Shown here: positions 1 to 8,400 of the stretch, in pieces
Position numbering within the stretch: position 1 is the stretch's first letter
How the letters are laid out: each line of letters starts with the position of its first letter
From: Geodermatophilus siccatus
GTDB taxonomy: Bacteria; Actinomycetota; Actinomycetes; Mycobacteriales; Geodermatophilaceae
DNA length: 64,000 bases
Assembly (NCBI RefSeq): GCF_900103785.1
Contig: NZ_FNHE01000007.1
Span: forward strand, 62,001 to 126,000
Direction: 5' to 3'
Made by a program: the position numbers and the translations under genes
Notes under the pieces: model-generated
The model's database searches: none
What the model was told of the DNA's origin: nothing
What the model saw: the letters and a program-made list of their open reading frames with translations, nothing else

Positions 1-474
1 GTGGTCGCCGGGCGGTACGGCTACGCCATCCAGCACACCGAGCGCCCCGGGTTCCGCGCGGTCGGCGCCTTCGTGGAGACCCCCGACGGGGAGGTCCTCG
101 TCGGGTTCGGCTACGGCTACCTGGTCGCGCCCGGCCAGTGGTGGCACGACCAGGTGCGCGCCGCGCTCGACCGGCGGACGGCGAAGCGCTGGCTGCCCGG
201 CGCCTTCGAGGTCTGCGAGCTGCACGTGCACCCCGCCCACCAGAGCCGCGGCCTGGGCCGCCAGCTGCTGCACGCCCTGGTGGCCGGCCTGCCCTACCCG
301 GCGGCGCTGCTGTCGACCCCGGACAACGACACCAAGGCCTTCCGGCTGTACCACGCCGACGGCTTCGTCGACCTGGCCCGCAACCACCGCTTCCCCGGCG
401 ACTCGCGCCCCTTCGCCATCCTCGGCGCCCGCCTGCCGCTGCCGCCCCCGGCACCGCGGTCCGACCGCACGTGA
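1..474 (+). CDS. GNAT family N-acetyltransferase (5' end cut by window)
   Basis: Probable GCN5-related acetyltransferase that would move an acetyl group from acetyl-CoA to an unknown amine. The acetyl-CoA loop is visible as HQSRGLGRQLLH, after the β-strand FEVCELHVHP, and the C-terminal half has the usual N-D-x-K-A-x-x-L-Y-x-x-x-G-F pattern. The visible 157 residues lack the first strand and helices expected of a complete GNAT fold, so the true start probably lies left of the window; the GTG at base 1 is only the first in-frame codon. Its stop TGA lies inside a GTGAGCGAGCTCGCGAGC repeat, and the carotenoid oxidoreductase follows on the same strand. The substrate cannot be told from sequence. 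Confidence 0.8.
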   Translation: MVAGRYGYAIQHTERPGFRAVGAFVETPDGEVLVGFGYGYLVAPGQWWHDQVRAALDRRTAKRWLPGAFEVCELHVHPAHQSRGLGRQLLHALVAGLPYPAALLSTPDNDTKAFRLYHADGFVDLARNHRFPGDSRPFAILGARLPLPPPAPRSDRT

Positions 475-529
475 GCGAGCTCGCGAGCTCACCCAGGGGC
501 GCAGCAGGGCCGCCACGGCCGACGAGCGC
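471..529. repeat. Stop-codon repeat, family II, copy 1
   Basis: The block begins GTGAGCGAGCTCGCGAGC and its TGA is the stop codon of the GNAT gene. It continues with A-C-C-x-x-GGG-x-GCAGCAG and ends near GGCCGACGAG. A clearly related block starts at 2983 and likewise supplies the stop of the upstream gene. The core GCGAGCTCGCGAGC is self-complementary. Confidence 0.7.
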
Positions 530-542
530 CGGCGAGCAGGCC

Positions 543-2177
543 GTGGACGTCGACACCCCCGTCGACGCCGTCGTCGTCGGCGCCGGGCACAACGGGCTGG
601 TCGCCGCCTGCTACCTGGCCCGCGCCGGGCTGCGGGTGGAGGTCCTCGAGCGCGACGAGGTGCTCGGCGGCGCGGTCTCGACCGTGGAGCGCTGGCCGGG
701 CGTGCGGGTCGACCGCGGCTCCAGCGCGCACGTGATCGTCCGGCAGAGCGGCATCGTCGAGGAGCTCGACCTCGCGGCGCACGGCCTGCGCTACGTCGAC
801 TGCGACCCGTGGGGCTTCGCGCCCGCCCCCTTCCCCGGCGACCCCGGCCCCGACGGCCGGCCGCTGGTGTTCTCCGTCGACCTGGACGCCACCTGCGCCT
901 CGATCGCCGACGCCTGCGGCCCCGAGGACGCCGCCGCCTACCGCCGCTTCGTCGAGGTGTGGGCCCCGCGCAGCCGCGCCGTCGTCGGCTCCTTCGCGCG
1001 GCGGCCGACGGTGGGCGGGCTGGCCCGCTCCTTCTGGCCGCTCGGCGCCCCGGCCGACGGCCGGCCGCGCACCCCCGGCGGCGACCTCGCCGTCGACTTC
1101 CTCGGCTCCGGCGACGCGCTGCTCGACCGGTGGTTCACCAGCGAGCGGCTCAAGGCGGCCCTGGCCTGGTTCGGCGCGCAGTCCGGCCCGCCGGTGTCGG
1201 AACCGGGCACCGCGGCGATGGTCGCCTGGGCGACGCTGCTGCACGACGTCCCGCCCGGCCACCCGGTGGGCGGCTCCGGCGGGCTCACCCAGGCGCTGCG
1301 CCGCCGGCTCGAGGCCGACGGCGGGCACGTCGCCCTGGGGGACGCCGCGACCCGGCTGCTGGTCGAGGACGGCCGGGTGACCGGCGTCGAGACGGCGTCG
1401 GGACGGCGGGTCGCGGCCCCGGTCGTCGTCGCCGCCTGCCACGTGCTGACCACCCGCGACCTGGCCGGGAAGCACGCCCCGCCGGCGCTGGCCGACGCCG
1501 CCCCGCCGGTGGGCAACGGCTTCGGCCTGGTGGTGCGGGCGCTGACCGACGCCCCGCCGTCCTACCCGGGGGCCGCCCCCGCGGCGGCGCTGGGCGGGCT
1601 GCAGCTGCTGTGCACCGACCGCGCGCAGCTGGCCGCCGCCCACGGCGACTGGCTGGCCGGCCGGCTGCCCCGCGAGCCGGTGCCGCTGGCGATGTGCTTC
1701 TCGGCGACCGACGACACCCTCGCCCCGCCCGGGCAGCACGTGGTCACCGTGTGGGGCCAGTGGTACCCCTACGCGCTGGCCGACGGCGGGGACTGGGACG
1801 CCCTCGCCGAGGCCGAGGCGATGCGGCTGGTCGCCGCCGTCGACCGCTTCGCGCCCGGCTTCGCCGCCTCGGTGCAGCGGACGTACGTGCAGACCCCGCT
1901 GCTGCTCGAGCGGGAACTGTCGCTGCTGCGTGGCAACGTCATGCACGTGGAGATGGGGCTGGCCAGCATGTTCGCCTTCCGGCCGACGCCGGCCCTGTCC
2001 GGTTACCGGGTGCCCGGCCTGGCCGGCCTCTACCTCGCGGGCGCCTCCACCCACCCCGGCGGCGGGGTGTCGGGCAACTCCGGGCGGACGGCGGCCCGCG
2101 TCGTGCTCGGCGACCGGAGCGTGCCCGTCCGCGCGCGGGAGGCCCTCCGGCGCGGGCTGGCCCGGGTGCGCCGGTGA
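543..2177 (+). CDS. CrtO/CrtI-type FAD-dependent carotenoid oxidoreductase
   Basis: Flavoprotein of the phytoene desaturase superfamily, 544 residues from this start. The N-terminus has the FAD-binding βαβ unit VVVGAGHNGLVAACYLARAG followed by VEVLERDEVLGG. The C-terminus has the second FAD motif, LYLAGASTHPGGGVSGNSG. That ending and the GHNGL fingerprint are closer to CrtO-type β-carotene ketolases and related oxidoreductases than to classical CrtI. It is followed with a 4-base overlap by a CruF-like hydratase and then a glycosyltransferase, so it probably modifies a carotenoid end group or backbone. A GTG at 471 is also in frame, but residues from there would come from a repeat that is untranslated upstream of the glycosyltransferase, so I prefer the GTG at 543. 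Ketolase versus desaturase activity is not resolved. Confidence 0.82.
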   Translation: MDVDTPVDAVVVGAGHNGLVAACYLARAGLRVEVLERDEVLGGAVSTVERWPGVRVDRGSSAHVIVRQSGIVEELDLAAHGLRYVDCDPWGFAPAPFPGDPGPDGRPLVFSVDLDATCASIADACGPEDAAAYRRFVEVWAPRSRAVVGSFARRPTVGGLARSFWPLGAPADGRPRTPGGDLAVDFLGSGDALLDRWFTSERLKAALAWFGAQSGPPVSEPGTAAMVAWATLLHDVPPGHPVGGSGGLTQALRRRLEADGGHVALGDAATRLLVEDGRVTGVETASGRRVAAPVVVAACHVLTTRDLAGKHAPPALADAAPPVGNGFGLVVRALTDAPPSYPGAAPAAALGGLQLLCTDRAQLAAAHGDWLAGRLPREPVPLAMCFSATDDTLAPPGQHVVTVWGQWYPYALADGGDWDALAEAEAMRLVAAVDRFAPGFAASVQRTYVQTPLLLERELSLLRGNVMHVEMGLASMFAFRPTPALSGYRVPGLAGLYLAGASTHPGGGVSGNSGRTAARVVLGDRSVPVRAREALRRGLARVRR

Positions 2178-2986
2178 GCGGTCTGCTCGCCGCGCGGCCG
2201 GGCAACCGGCCGGCCGCGCTCCCGTGGGCGCCGGCGGTGCTGCTGGTGCTCACCGCGATCGCGTATCCGCTGACCGACGACGGCGGGGCAGTCCGCGACG
2301 CGGTCACCTGGCTGATCGTGCTGCTCGGTTCGACGGTGTCCGTGGTGCACGCGACGGTCAGCCGGGGAGCCCGCACCGGGGCCGGGGTCCTGCTGGTCAC
2401 CGCGGCCACCGCCGTGGTGTTCGAGGCGGTCGGCCTGGCCACCGGGTTCCCGTACGGCGAGTACACCTACAGCGACGACCTCGGGCCCACGCTGCTCGGC
2501 GTCCCGTTCCTCGTGCCGCTCGCCTGGCTGATGATGGCCTGGCCGAGCTGGCTGCTGGCCCGCCGGCTGACCCGTGACGTGCGGGCCGGACGCCGGCGCC
2601 CGGCCCGCGTGGCAGTGGCCGCGGCGGTGTTCGCGGGGTGGGACGTCGTCCTCGACCCGCAGATGGTGCAGGCCGGCTACTGGACCTGGGCGCACCCGCG
2701 GCCGGGGCTGCCGGGCATCGACACGGTGCCGCTGACCAACCTGGCCGGCTGGCTGCTGGCCGGGCTGGTCCTCATGGCGCTGCTCGACCTGCTGGTCACC
2801 GGCACCGCCCTGGCGCCGCCGCGCACCGGCGACGGCGCCCCGCTGCTGGTGCTGGGCTGGATGACCCTCGGCGGCGCGCTGGCGCACGCCGGCTGGCTCG
2901 GGCTGCCCGGGTCCGCGGTGTGGGGCGTGCTGCTCGCCGTCCCGGTGCTGCTGGCGCTGACGCTCCAGGCCCGCGGGACACGGTGA
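2174..2986 (+). CDS. cruF: CruF-like carotenoid 1',2'-hydratase (membrane)
   Basis: Integral membrane protein of 270 residues with about seven hydrophobic segments, matching the carotenoid biosynthesis/CruF family, which adds water across the 1,2 double bond of the ψ end group in myxol- and bacterioruberin-type pathways. Supporting features are the conserved acidic-aromatic stretch FEAVGLATGFPYGEYTYSD, the loop GVPFLVPLAWLMM, and WDVVLDPQMVQAGYWTW near the middle. GTG at 2174 overlaps the upstream TGA, so translation is probably coupled. Its stop codon lies in the second family II repeat. Position between a CrtO-like enzyme and a glycosyltransferase supports the role. The exact substrate is inference. 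Confidence 0.82.
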   Translation: MSGLLAARPGNRPAALPWAPAVLLVLTAIAYPLTDDGGAVRDAVTWLIVLLGSTVSVVHATVSRGARTGAGVLLVTAATAVVFEAVGLATGFPYGEYTYSDDLGPTLLGVPFLVPLAWLMMAWPSWLLARRLTRDVRAGRRRPARVAVAAAVFAGWDVVLDPQMVQAGYWTWAHPRPGLPGIDTVPLTNLAGWLLAGLVLMALLDLLVTGTALAPPRTGDGAPLLVLGWMTLGGALAHAGWLGLPGSAVWGVLLAVPVLLALTLQARGTR

Positions 2987-3045
2987 GCGAGCTCGCGAGC
3001 GCGACCATGGGCACAGCAGCGTCCGCGAACGCGGCCGACGAGTAC
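2983..3045. repeat. Stop-codon repeat, family II, copy 2
   Basis: Same 18-base opening GTGAGCGAGCTCGCGAGC as at 471, and again the TGA within it ends the preceding gene. It then shares ACC-x-x-GGGC-x-CAGCAG and CGGCCGACGAG with copy 1. The copy is followed at once by GAGGAGG, the ribosome binding site of the next gene. Confidence 0.72.
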
Positions 3046-3059
3046 CGCGAGGAGGACTC

Positions 3060-4163
3060 GTGAGCGGCCGGCTGCTGCGGGTCCTCTCCGGCGCGGCGGT
3101 CGCCGGGGCGCTGCACGCGGCGGTCAACGTGGCGCTGCTGCGCCGTCCCCCGACGGGGCCGCCGCCGGTGCGCCGGCCGGTCACCGTCGTCCTGCCGGTG
3201 CGTGACGAGGAGGAGCAGGTCGGCGGCTGCCTGGCCGCGGTGCTGGCCCAGCAGGGCGTGCCGGACCTGCGGGTGGTCGTGGTGGACGACGGCTCGACCG
3301 ACGGCACCGCCGACGTCGTGCGCGCGGTCGCCGACCCGCGGGTGCGCCTGGTGGCCGCGGCCGACCCGCCGCCGGGCTGGCTGGGCAAGCCGCACGCCTG
3401 CGCCACCGGGGCCGACCTCGCGGCGGACGCGGACGACGGCGTGCTGGTCTTCCTCGACGCCGACGTCCGGTTGTTCCCCGACGCGGTGGCCGGCGCGGTC
3501 GCCGTCCTCGACGCGCACGGCCTGGACCTGGTCTCCCCCTGGCCGCGGCCGGTGACCGCGAGCGTGGCCGAGCGCCTGGTGCAGCCGCTGGGCCCGTGGC
3601 TGTGGGTGACGACGCTGCCGGTGCGGCTGGCCGAGCGCTCGCGGCGGCCGTCGCTGACCGCGGCCAACGGGCAGTTCCTCGTCGTCCGGCGGGCGGCGTA
3701 CGCGCGGGCCGGCGGGCACGGCGCGGTGCGCGGCGAGGTGATCGAGGACGTCGCCCTGGCCCGGGCGGTGAAGCGGGCCGGCGGCCGGGCGGTGCCGGTC
3801 GACGGGTCACGGCTGGCCGCCTGCCGGATGTACGACGGCTGGCCGGCGCTGCGGGCCGGCTACGCCAAGTCGCTGTGGGCCTCGGTCGGCGGGTCGCCGG
3901 GGGCCGGCGTGGCCGTGGCGGCCGGGCTGACCGCGGTGTGGGTGCTGCCCGCGCTGGCCGCGGTGCGCGGGTCGCGGGCCGGCCTGGTGGGCTACGCGGC
4001 GGGGGTCGCCGGGCGGGCGGTGTCGGCCGCGGCGACCGGCAGCCGGGTCTGGCCGGACTCACTGGCGCACCCGCTGTCGATGCTGCTGTTCGACGTGCTG
4101 CTGGCCGGGTCGGTGAGCGGGCGGCGGCGGGGCACGCTGTCGTGGCGGGGGCGCGCCCTGTAG
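3060..4163 (+). CDS. Family 2 glycosyltransferase, CruG-like
   Basis: A GT-A fold transferase of 367 residues. Motifs in order are TVVLPVRDEEEQVGGCL (nucleotide-sugar binding), VVVVDDGSTDGTADV, FLDADVRLFPDAV (the D-x-D metal site) and NGQFLVVRRAAY, followed by EVIEDVALARAVKRAGGR (acceptor/catalytic ED). About two hydrophobic segments near the C-terminus suggest membrane attachment. GTG at 3060 follows GAGGAGG at good spacing. Downstream of a CruF-like hydratase, the natural inference is that it glycosylates the tertiary hydroxyl made by the hydratase, as CruG does in cyanobacteria. The sugar donor cannot be read from sequence, and a lipid glycosyltransferase is the main alternative. Confidence 0.8.
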   Translation: MSGRLLRVLSGAAVAGALHAAVNVALLRRPPTGPPPVRRPVTVVLPVRDEEEQVGGCLAAVLAQQGVPDLRVVVVDDGSTDGTADVVRAVADPRVRLVAAADPPPGWLGKPHACATGADLAADADDGVLVFLDADVRLFPDAVAGAVAVLDAHGLDLVSPWPRPVTASVAERLVQPLGPWLWVTTLPVRLAERSRRPSLTAANGQFLVVRRAAYARAGGHGAVRGEVIEDVALARAVKRAGGRAVPVDGSRLAACRMYDGWPALRAGYAKSLWASVGGSPGAGVAVAAGLTAVWVLPALAAVRGSRAGLVGYAAGVAGRAVSAAATGSRVWPDSLAHPLSMLLFDVLLAGSVSGRRRGTLSWRGRAL

Positions 4164-4460
4164 GAACGCCCGGTGCCGTCGTCAGGGCCTCCCGGCGGCC
4201 CGAGCACCGTCGGCCGCGCCCTCGCCGGGACCGGCGCGGTGCCCTCGCCTGGCGCGTCGTCCTCGTGGCCGCCGCGCACGGCCTGCCGCCGCTGACGCCG
4301 TCGTGGTCCCCGACGACGGGGTGCAGGTGAACTCGCCAGGGGCGGCGCCCTGGCCGTGGCAGCTCGCGGTCGCGGTCGGCCACGCGACGGCCGTCTGGTG
4401 GCCGACCCGCCCGACCGCCCTGGCCTCGCTGCCCGACCGGGGGTGGCCGAGGATGACCGG
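4164..4460. other. Non-coding stretch, nothing recognised
   Basis: About 300 bases between the glycosyltransferase and the flavin reductase-like gene. Open frames here continue or mirror the neighbours and have no recognisable motif. I see no clear hairpin or promoter. Confidence 0.5.
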
Positions 4461-5111
4461 GTGACCAGCCCGAACGCGCGCGTGCACTTCGACCCGGCAG
4501 CCATGGACGGCGGCGCCTTCTACCGGGTGCTCAACTCCGTCGTGGTGCCCCGCCCGATCGCCTGGGTGGCCAGCCGCTCGGCCGAGGGCGTGGTGAACCT
4601 GGCGCCGCACTCCTTCTACACCGTGGCGTGCGTCGTCCCGCCGGTCGTGCAGTTCACCTCCGTGGGCCGCAAGGACACGCTGGACAACGTCGAGGCGACC
4701 GGCGAGTTCACCGTCAGCCTCACGCCGGAGTGGCTGTTCGAGCAGGTGAACGCCACGGGCACCGACTTCCCGCACGGCGTCAGCGAGGCCGAGGAGGTCG
4801 GTGTCGCGCTGGAGGCGAGCGAGCGGGTCGGCGTCCCCCGGGTCGCGGAGTCGCCGGTCGCGGTGGAGTGCACGCTGCACTCGACGGTGCGGCTGGGCGA
4901 CAGCACGGTGGTCTTCGGTCGGGTCGAGCTGATCAGCGTGTGGGAGGACGCGGTCGAGGGCGGACGGCCGCGCATCGAGCGGCTCCGGCCGCTGGCCCGT
5001 CTGGGCGGCAACCAGTGGACAGCGCTCGGCGAGGTGCGCGAGATCAAGCGGATCCCCTACCGCCGCTGGACCGAGGACCCCACCATCGGCGAGGAGCTCC
5101 GCGGCCAGTAG
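4461..5111 (+). CDS. Flavin reductase-like FMN-binding split-barrel protein
   Basis: A 216-residue protein of the flavin reductase-like superfamily, which binds FMN in a split β-barrel and usually reduces free flavin with NAD(P)H or acts as a partner of a monooxygenase. Visible signatures are the opening YRVLNSVVVPRPIAWVASRS, followed by VNLAPHSFYTVACVVPPVVQF, and the later DTLDNVEATGEFTVSL segment. The longer in-frame extension upstream is low-complexity, so I chose GTG at 4461. No oxygenase partner sits beside it. It is followed by a 17-base tandem repeat and then the convergent adenosine kinase gene. Confidence 0.85.
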   Translation: MTSPNARVHFDPAAMDGGAFYRVLNSVVVPRPIAWVASRSAEGVVNLAPHSFYTVACVVPPVVQFTSVGRKDTLDNVEATGEFTVSLTPEWLFEQVNATGTDFPHGVSEAEEVGVALEASERVGVPRVAESPVAVECTLHSTVRLGDSTVVFGRVELISVWEDAVEGGRPRIERLRPLARLGGNQWTALGEVREIKRIPYRRWTEDPTIGEELRGQ

Positions 5112-5112
5112 C

Positions 5113-5156
5113 GGCCGGGGACGGCACCTGGCCGGGGACGGCACCTGGCCGCGGTG
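5113..5156. repeat. Family III repeat: tandem 17-mer, GGCACCTGGCCGCGG core
   Basis: Two tandem copies of GGCCGGGGACGGCACCT (5113-5129 and 5130-5146) run into GGCCGCGGTG. A 23-base stretch at 5134-5156 recurs exactly, inverted, at 26197-26219. Related cores occur at 23095, 23179 and 45443. Confidence 0.75.
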
Positions 5157-5177
5157 TCGGCCGGTAGGCCGACCACG

Positions 5178-6152
5178 TCACGGCAGGTGCGCGGCGATCT
5201 CCTCGGCGGCGTCGGCGCCGAAGGCGTCGGCGAAGCGCTCGAGGAACGGCTCGCGCCGCAGCTCGTACTCCTGGGTGCCGATGACCTCGACGGCCTCGGT
5301 GGCGACCGCCGACCCCAGCTGGGTGGCCCGCTCGAGTCCCAGCCCCCACGCCCGGCCGGCGATGAACCCGGCGCGCAGCGCGTCGCCGCCGCCGGTGGGC
5401 TCGACCGGCTTGGTCTCCGGGACGGCGATCACCTCGATCGGCTCGGCGCCGGCCTGCCGCACGAGCACGCCGTCGGCCGCCCGGGTGGTGATCCAGGTGC
5501 CCACCCGGTCGAGCACCTCGGCGTCGCTCCACCCGGTCTTCTGCAGCAGCAGCGCGGCCTCGTACTCGTTGGTGAACAGCAGGTCCGCGCCGTCGACGAG
5601 GTCGCGGATCATCTCGCCGTCGGCCCAGGCCAGCTGCTGGCTGGGGTCGGCGGCGAACGCGTAGCCGCGGTCCCGGCACTCCCGGGTGTGCCGCACCATC
5701 GCCGTCGGGTCGTTGGGGCCGACGACGACCAGGTCCAGCGCGCCCACGCGGTCGGCGACCGGGGCCAGCTCGATGGAGGAGGCCTCCGACATCGCGCCCG
5801 AGTAGAACGACGCGATCTGGTTGTTCACCGCGTCGGTGGTGCAGACGAAGCGAGCGGTGTGCTTGAACTCCGACCAGTGCACGCTCGCGGTGTCCACGCC
5901 GTGCCGGGTGAGCCAGGCGTCGTAGTCGGCGAAGTCGCTGCCCACGGCGCCCACCAGCACCGGGGCGAGGCCGAGCAGCCCCAGCCCGTAGGCCATGTTG
6001 GCGCCGGCCCCGCCGCGGTGCTGCACCAGGTCGTCGACCAGGAACGACAGCGACACGTTCTCCATCTGGCCCTCGACGAACTGCTCGGTGAACTTCCCCG
6101 GGAAGGTCATCAGGTGGTCGGTGGCGATGGAGCCGGTGACGGCGACGGGCAC
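5178..6152 (-). CDS. adoK: Adenosine kinase, PfkB family
   Basis: A 324-residue ribokinase/PfkB-fold kinase that closely resembles the unusual bacterial adenosine kinase of M. tuberculosis (Rv2202c). Shared features are the start VAVTGSIATDHLM, LSFLVDDLVQHRGGAGANM (substrate lid and GG motif), HTARFVCTTD, GAMSEA, FAADPSQQL and LFTNEYEAALLLQKTGW. The anion-hole and catalytic-base motif is present as PTGGGDALRAGF (Asp retained; many relatives have GVGD). It should phosphorylate adenosine to AMP in purine salvage. GTG at 6152 follows GAGGGAGC at suitable spacing. In M. tuberculosis this gene lies just beyond ctaC, which here is at the opposite end of the window, so it has moved relative to that order. 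Confidence 0.93.
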   Translation of the reverse strand: MPVAVTGSIATDHLMTFPGKFTEQFVEGQMENVSLSFLVDDLVQHRGGAGANMAYGLGLLGLAPVLVGAVGSDFADYDAWLTRHGVDTASVHWSEFKHTARFVCTTDAVNNQIASFYSGAMSEASSIELAPVADRVGALDLVVVGPNDPTAMVRHTRECRDRGYAFAADPSQQLAWADGEMIRDLVDGADLLFTNEYEAALLLQKTGWSDAEVLDRVGTWITTRAADGVLVRQAGAEPIEVIAVPETKPVEPTGGGDALRAGFIAGRAWGLGLERATQLGSAVATEAVEVIGTQEYELRREPFLERFADAFGADAAEEIAAHLP

Positions 6153-6283
6153 GGGGACGCTCCCTCGGGGTGGCGTGCAGCGAGACGCCCGGTGGACGTC
6201 GGACGACGACCCCAACACCTTAGGAGCCGCGTTCCGCGCCCGCCGGACGGCGTCGGCCGGTGGGCCCGGTGCCCGCCGGGTCC

Positions 6284-8266
6284 TCACGCCGGCACGGTCG
6301 CGCCCAGGTGGCGGCCGCTCGGCCGGGGGATGCCGGCAGCGGCGTAGATCTCCGGCTCCTCGAGCGTCTCGTGCTCGAGGAGCCTCTCGACGATGGCCTC
6401 GAGCCGGTCCCGGTTCTCCCGCAGCAGCCTGCGGGCCTCGGCGTAGCACTCCTCGCTGATCCGGCGCACCTCCTCGTCGACGGTGTCGAGCAGGGCGTCG
6501 GAGACGCCCGCCAGCCGCGGGTCGGCGTCCTGGGGCAGGACGGAGACCGGACCGACGCGCTGCGACATCCCCCACCGGCCGGCCATCGCCCGGGCGATCC
6601 GGGTGCTGTTCTCCAGGTCGTTCTCCGCGCCGGTGGTGACCACGCCGAAGACCTCCTCCTCGGCCGCCATGCCGCCCAGCGCGCCGGTGATGCGCCCGCG
6701 CAGGTAGCGCTCGTCGTAGCCGTAGCGGTCGGCCTCCGGGGTGGAGAGGGTGACCCCGAGCGCCCGGCCGCGGGGGATGATCGTGACCTTGCGGACCGGG
6801 TCGGCACCCGGCTGCAGCATGCCCAGCAGGGCGTGGCCGGCCTCGTGGTAGGCGGTGCGCCGGCGCTCCTCGGGCGGGATCACGACATCTCGTTCGGCAC
6901 CCAGCTGGATCCGCTCCAGGGCCTCGCCGAAGTCGCGGGCCGAGACCGTGTCCGCACCGCGGCGGGCGGCGCCGATGGCCGCCTGGTTGACCAGGTTGGC
7001 CAGGTCGGCGCCGGTCATGCCAGGGGTGACGGCGGCGACCTGGTGCAGGTCGACGTCGTCGGCCAGCGGGACGCCGCGGACGTGCACCTGCAGGATCGCG
7101 TAGCGACCGTCGAGGTCCGGCGGGTTGACCGTGATGGTGCGGTCGAAGCGGCCGGGACGCAGCAGGGCGGGGTCGAGGACGTCGGGCCGGTTGGTGGCCG
7201 CCATGACGATCACGCCCTCGGCGCCGGAGAAACCGTCCATCTCGGTGAGGATCTGGTTGAGCGTCTGCTCCCGCTCGTCGTGTCCGCCGGTGGCGACCGC
7301 GCTGCCGCGGGACCGGCCGATGGTGTCGATCTCGTCGATGAAGACGATCGCCGGTGCCACCTTGCGCGCCTCGGCGAACAGCTCGCGGACCCGCTGCGCC
7401 CCGACGCCGACGATCAGCTCGATGAACTCCGACGCGCTGGCCGAGAAGAACGGCACGCCGGCCTCTCCCGCCGTGGCGCGGGCCAGCAGCGTCTTGCCGG
7501 TGCCGGGCGGCCCGGCGAGCAGGACGCCCTTGGGCGCCCGGGCGCCCAGCCGCCGGTACTTGTCCGGGTTGCGCAGGAAGTCCACTACCTCGCTGATCTC
7601 GGCCTCGACCTCGTCGATGCCCGCCACGTCGTCGAACGTGACCCGGACGCTCTCCGGGTCGACCGGCTTGCGCCTGCTGCTCCCGCCGCCGAACAGGCCG
7701 GCGCCGAGCTGGCGCTGACGCCGGAACAGCCACCAGTAGAAGGCGACGAGCAGCAGGATCGGGGCGAAGGAGATCAGCAGGTTCCACAGCGCGCCGCGCT
7801 GCTCGACCACCGGCTCGGCGCTGACCGTGGCGCCGGCGTCCTCGAGCCGGGTGAGCAGGTCGTCCTCGGCGAAGGTCGGGCGCTCGGTGGCGAACTGCTT
7901 GTAGTTCTCACCCGAGCTGCCGGGGACGGGGCGGGCGGCCCGCAGCTCCCCCTGGATCGTCGACCCCCGGGCGAAGACCTCCGCCACGTTGCGCGCGTCC
8001 ACCTGGTCGGAGAACTCGGTGTAGGAGACGGGGACCGGCGCGTCGCCCTGGTCCTGCCAGGTCACCAGGCCGAACAGCAGCACGTAGGCGAGCAGCGCGA
8101 CGGCGAGCGGGCGCAGCCGCCGCAAGCGCGAGGGCCGGTCCCCGTCGTCCTGGCCCGGCGGCACGCCCTCGGTGCGCCAGGGGCGCTCGGGGGCCCGGGT
8201 CTCCGGCTGCGGGCTGGGCCGGCCGCGACGGGTGGCACCCGAGGGCCGGGTCGGTCGGTCGTCCAT
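6284..8266 (-). CDS. ftsH: FtsH-type ATP-dependent zinc metalloprotease
   Basis: Membrane AAA+ protease of 660 residues. A basic cytoplasmic tail of about 50 residues precedes a first membrane span near 53-70. A short extracytoplasmic domain follows and then a second span near 162-181. The AAA domain has Walker A GPPGTGKT near 252, Walker B IVFIDEID near 307 and the second region of homology [21 protein letters not shown]. The zinc site HEAGH is near 474. It degrades unneeded membrane and short-lived cytoplasmic proteins. The long R/P-rich N-terminus is unlike the short N-terminus of typical housekeeping FtsH, so this may be a second paralogue. ATG at 8266 is used; the gene has no close partner. 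Confidence 0.94.
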   Translation of the reverse strand: MDDRPTRPSGATRRGRPSPQPETRAPERPWRTEGVPPGQDDGDRPSRLRRLRPLAVALLAYVLLFGLVTWQDQGDAPVPVSYTEFSDQVDARNVAEVFARGSTIQGELRAARPVPGSSGENYKQFATERPTFAEDDLLTRLEDAGATVSAEPVVEQRGALWNLLISFAPILLLVAFYWWLFRRQRQLGAGLFGGGSSRRKPVDPESVRVTFDDVAGIDEVEAEISEVVDFLRNPDKYRRLGARAPKGVLLAGPPGTGKTLLARATAGEAGVPFFSASASEFIELIVGVGAQRVRELFAEARKVAPAIVFIDEIDTIGRSRGSAVATGGHDEREQTLNQILTEMDGFSGAEGVIVMAATNRPDVLDPALLRPGRFDRTITVNPPDLDGRYAILQVHVRGVPLADDVDLHQVAAVTPGMTGADLANLVNQAAIGAARRGADTVSARDFGEALERIQLGAERDVVIPPEERRRTAYHEAGHALLGMLQPGADPVRKVTIIPRGRALGVTLSTPEADRYGYDERYLRGRITGALGGMAAEEEVFGVVTTGAENDLENSTRIARAMAGRWGMSQRVGPVSVLPQDADPRLAGVSDALLDTVDEEVRRISEECYAEARRLLRENRDRLEAIVERLLEHETLEEPEIYAAAGIPRPSGRHLGATVPA

Positions 8267-8349
8267 CTGCGGTCTCCGCTGGGCTCGACGGGATCACTCC
8301 CCTCCTACCCCGCCCAGGATGCTCAGCAGTCCCCGCAGCCGGCGTCCGG

Positions 8350-8400
8350 CCCCCTGCAGGGTCCCGCCGCGAGCTCGCGAGCGGCGGGGCAGGGGGTCCT
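8350..8400 (-). terminator. Family I stop-codon hairpin
   Basis: On the minus strand the TGA of the phosphatidyltransferase gene is followed directly by AGGACCCCCTGC. The hairpin pairs CCCCCTGC with GCAGGGGG and CCCGCCG with CGGCGGG around the loop CGAGCTCGCGAG, with a five-base bulge AGGGT. There is no U-tract. It probably stops transcription or protects the 3' end. Confidence 0.65.

Noticed and set aside
471-542. N-terminal extension of the CrtO-like protein from GTG 471
   Set aside because: Those codons are family II repeat sequence, untranslated in the parallel case at 2983, and no ribosome binding site precedes 471.
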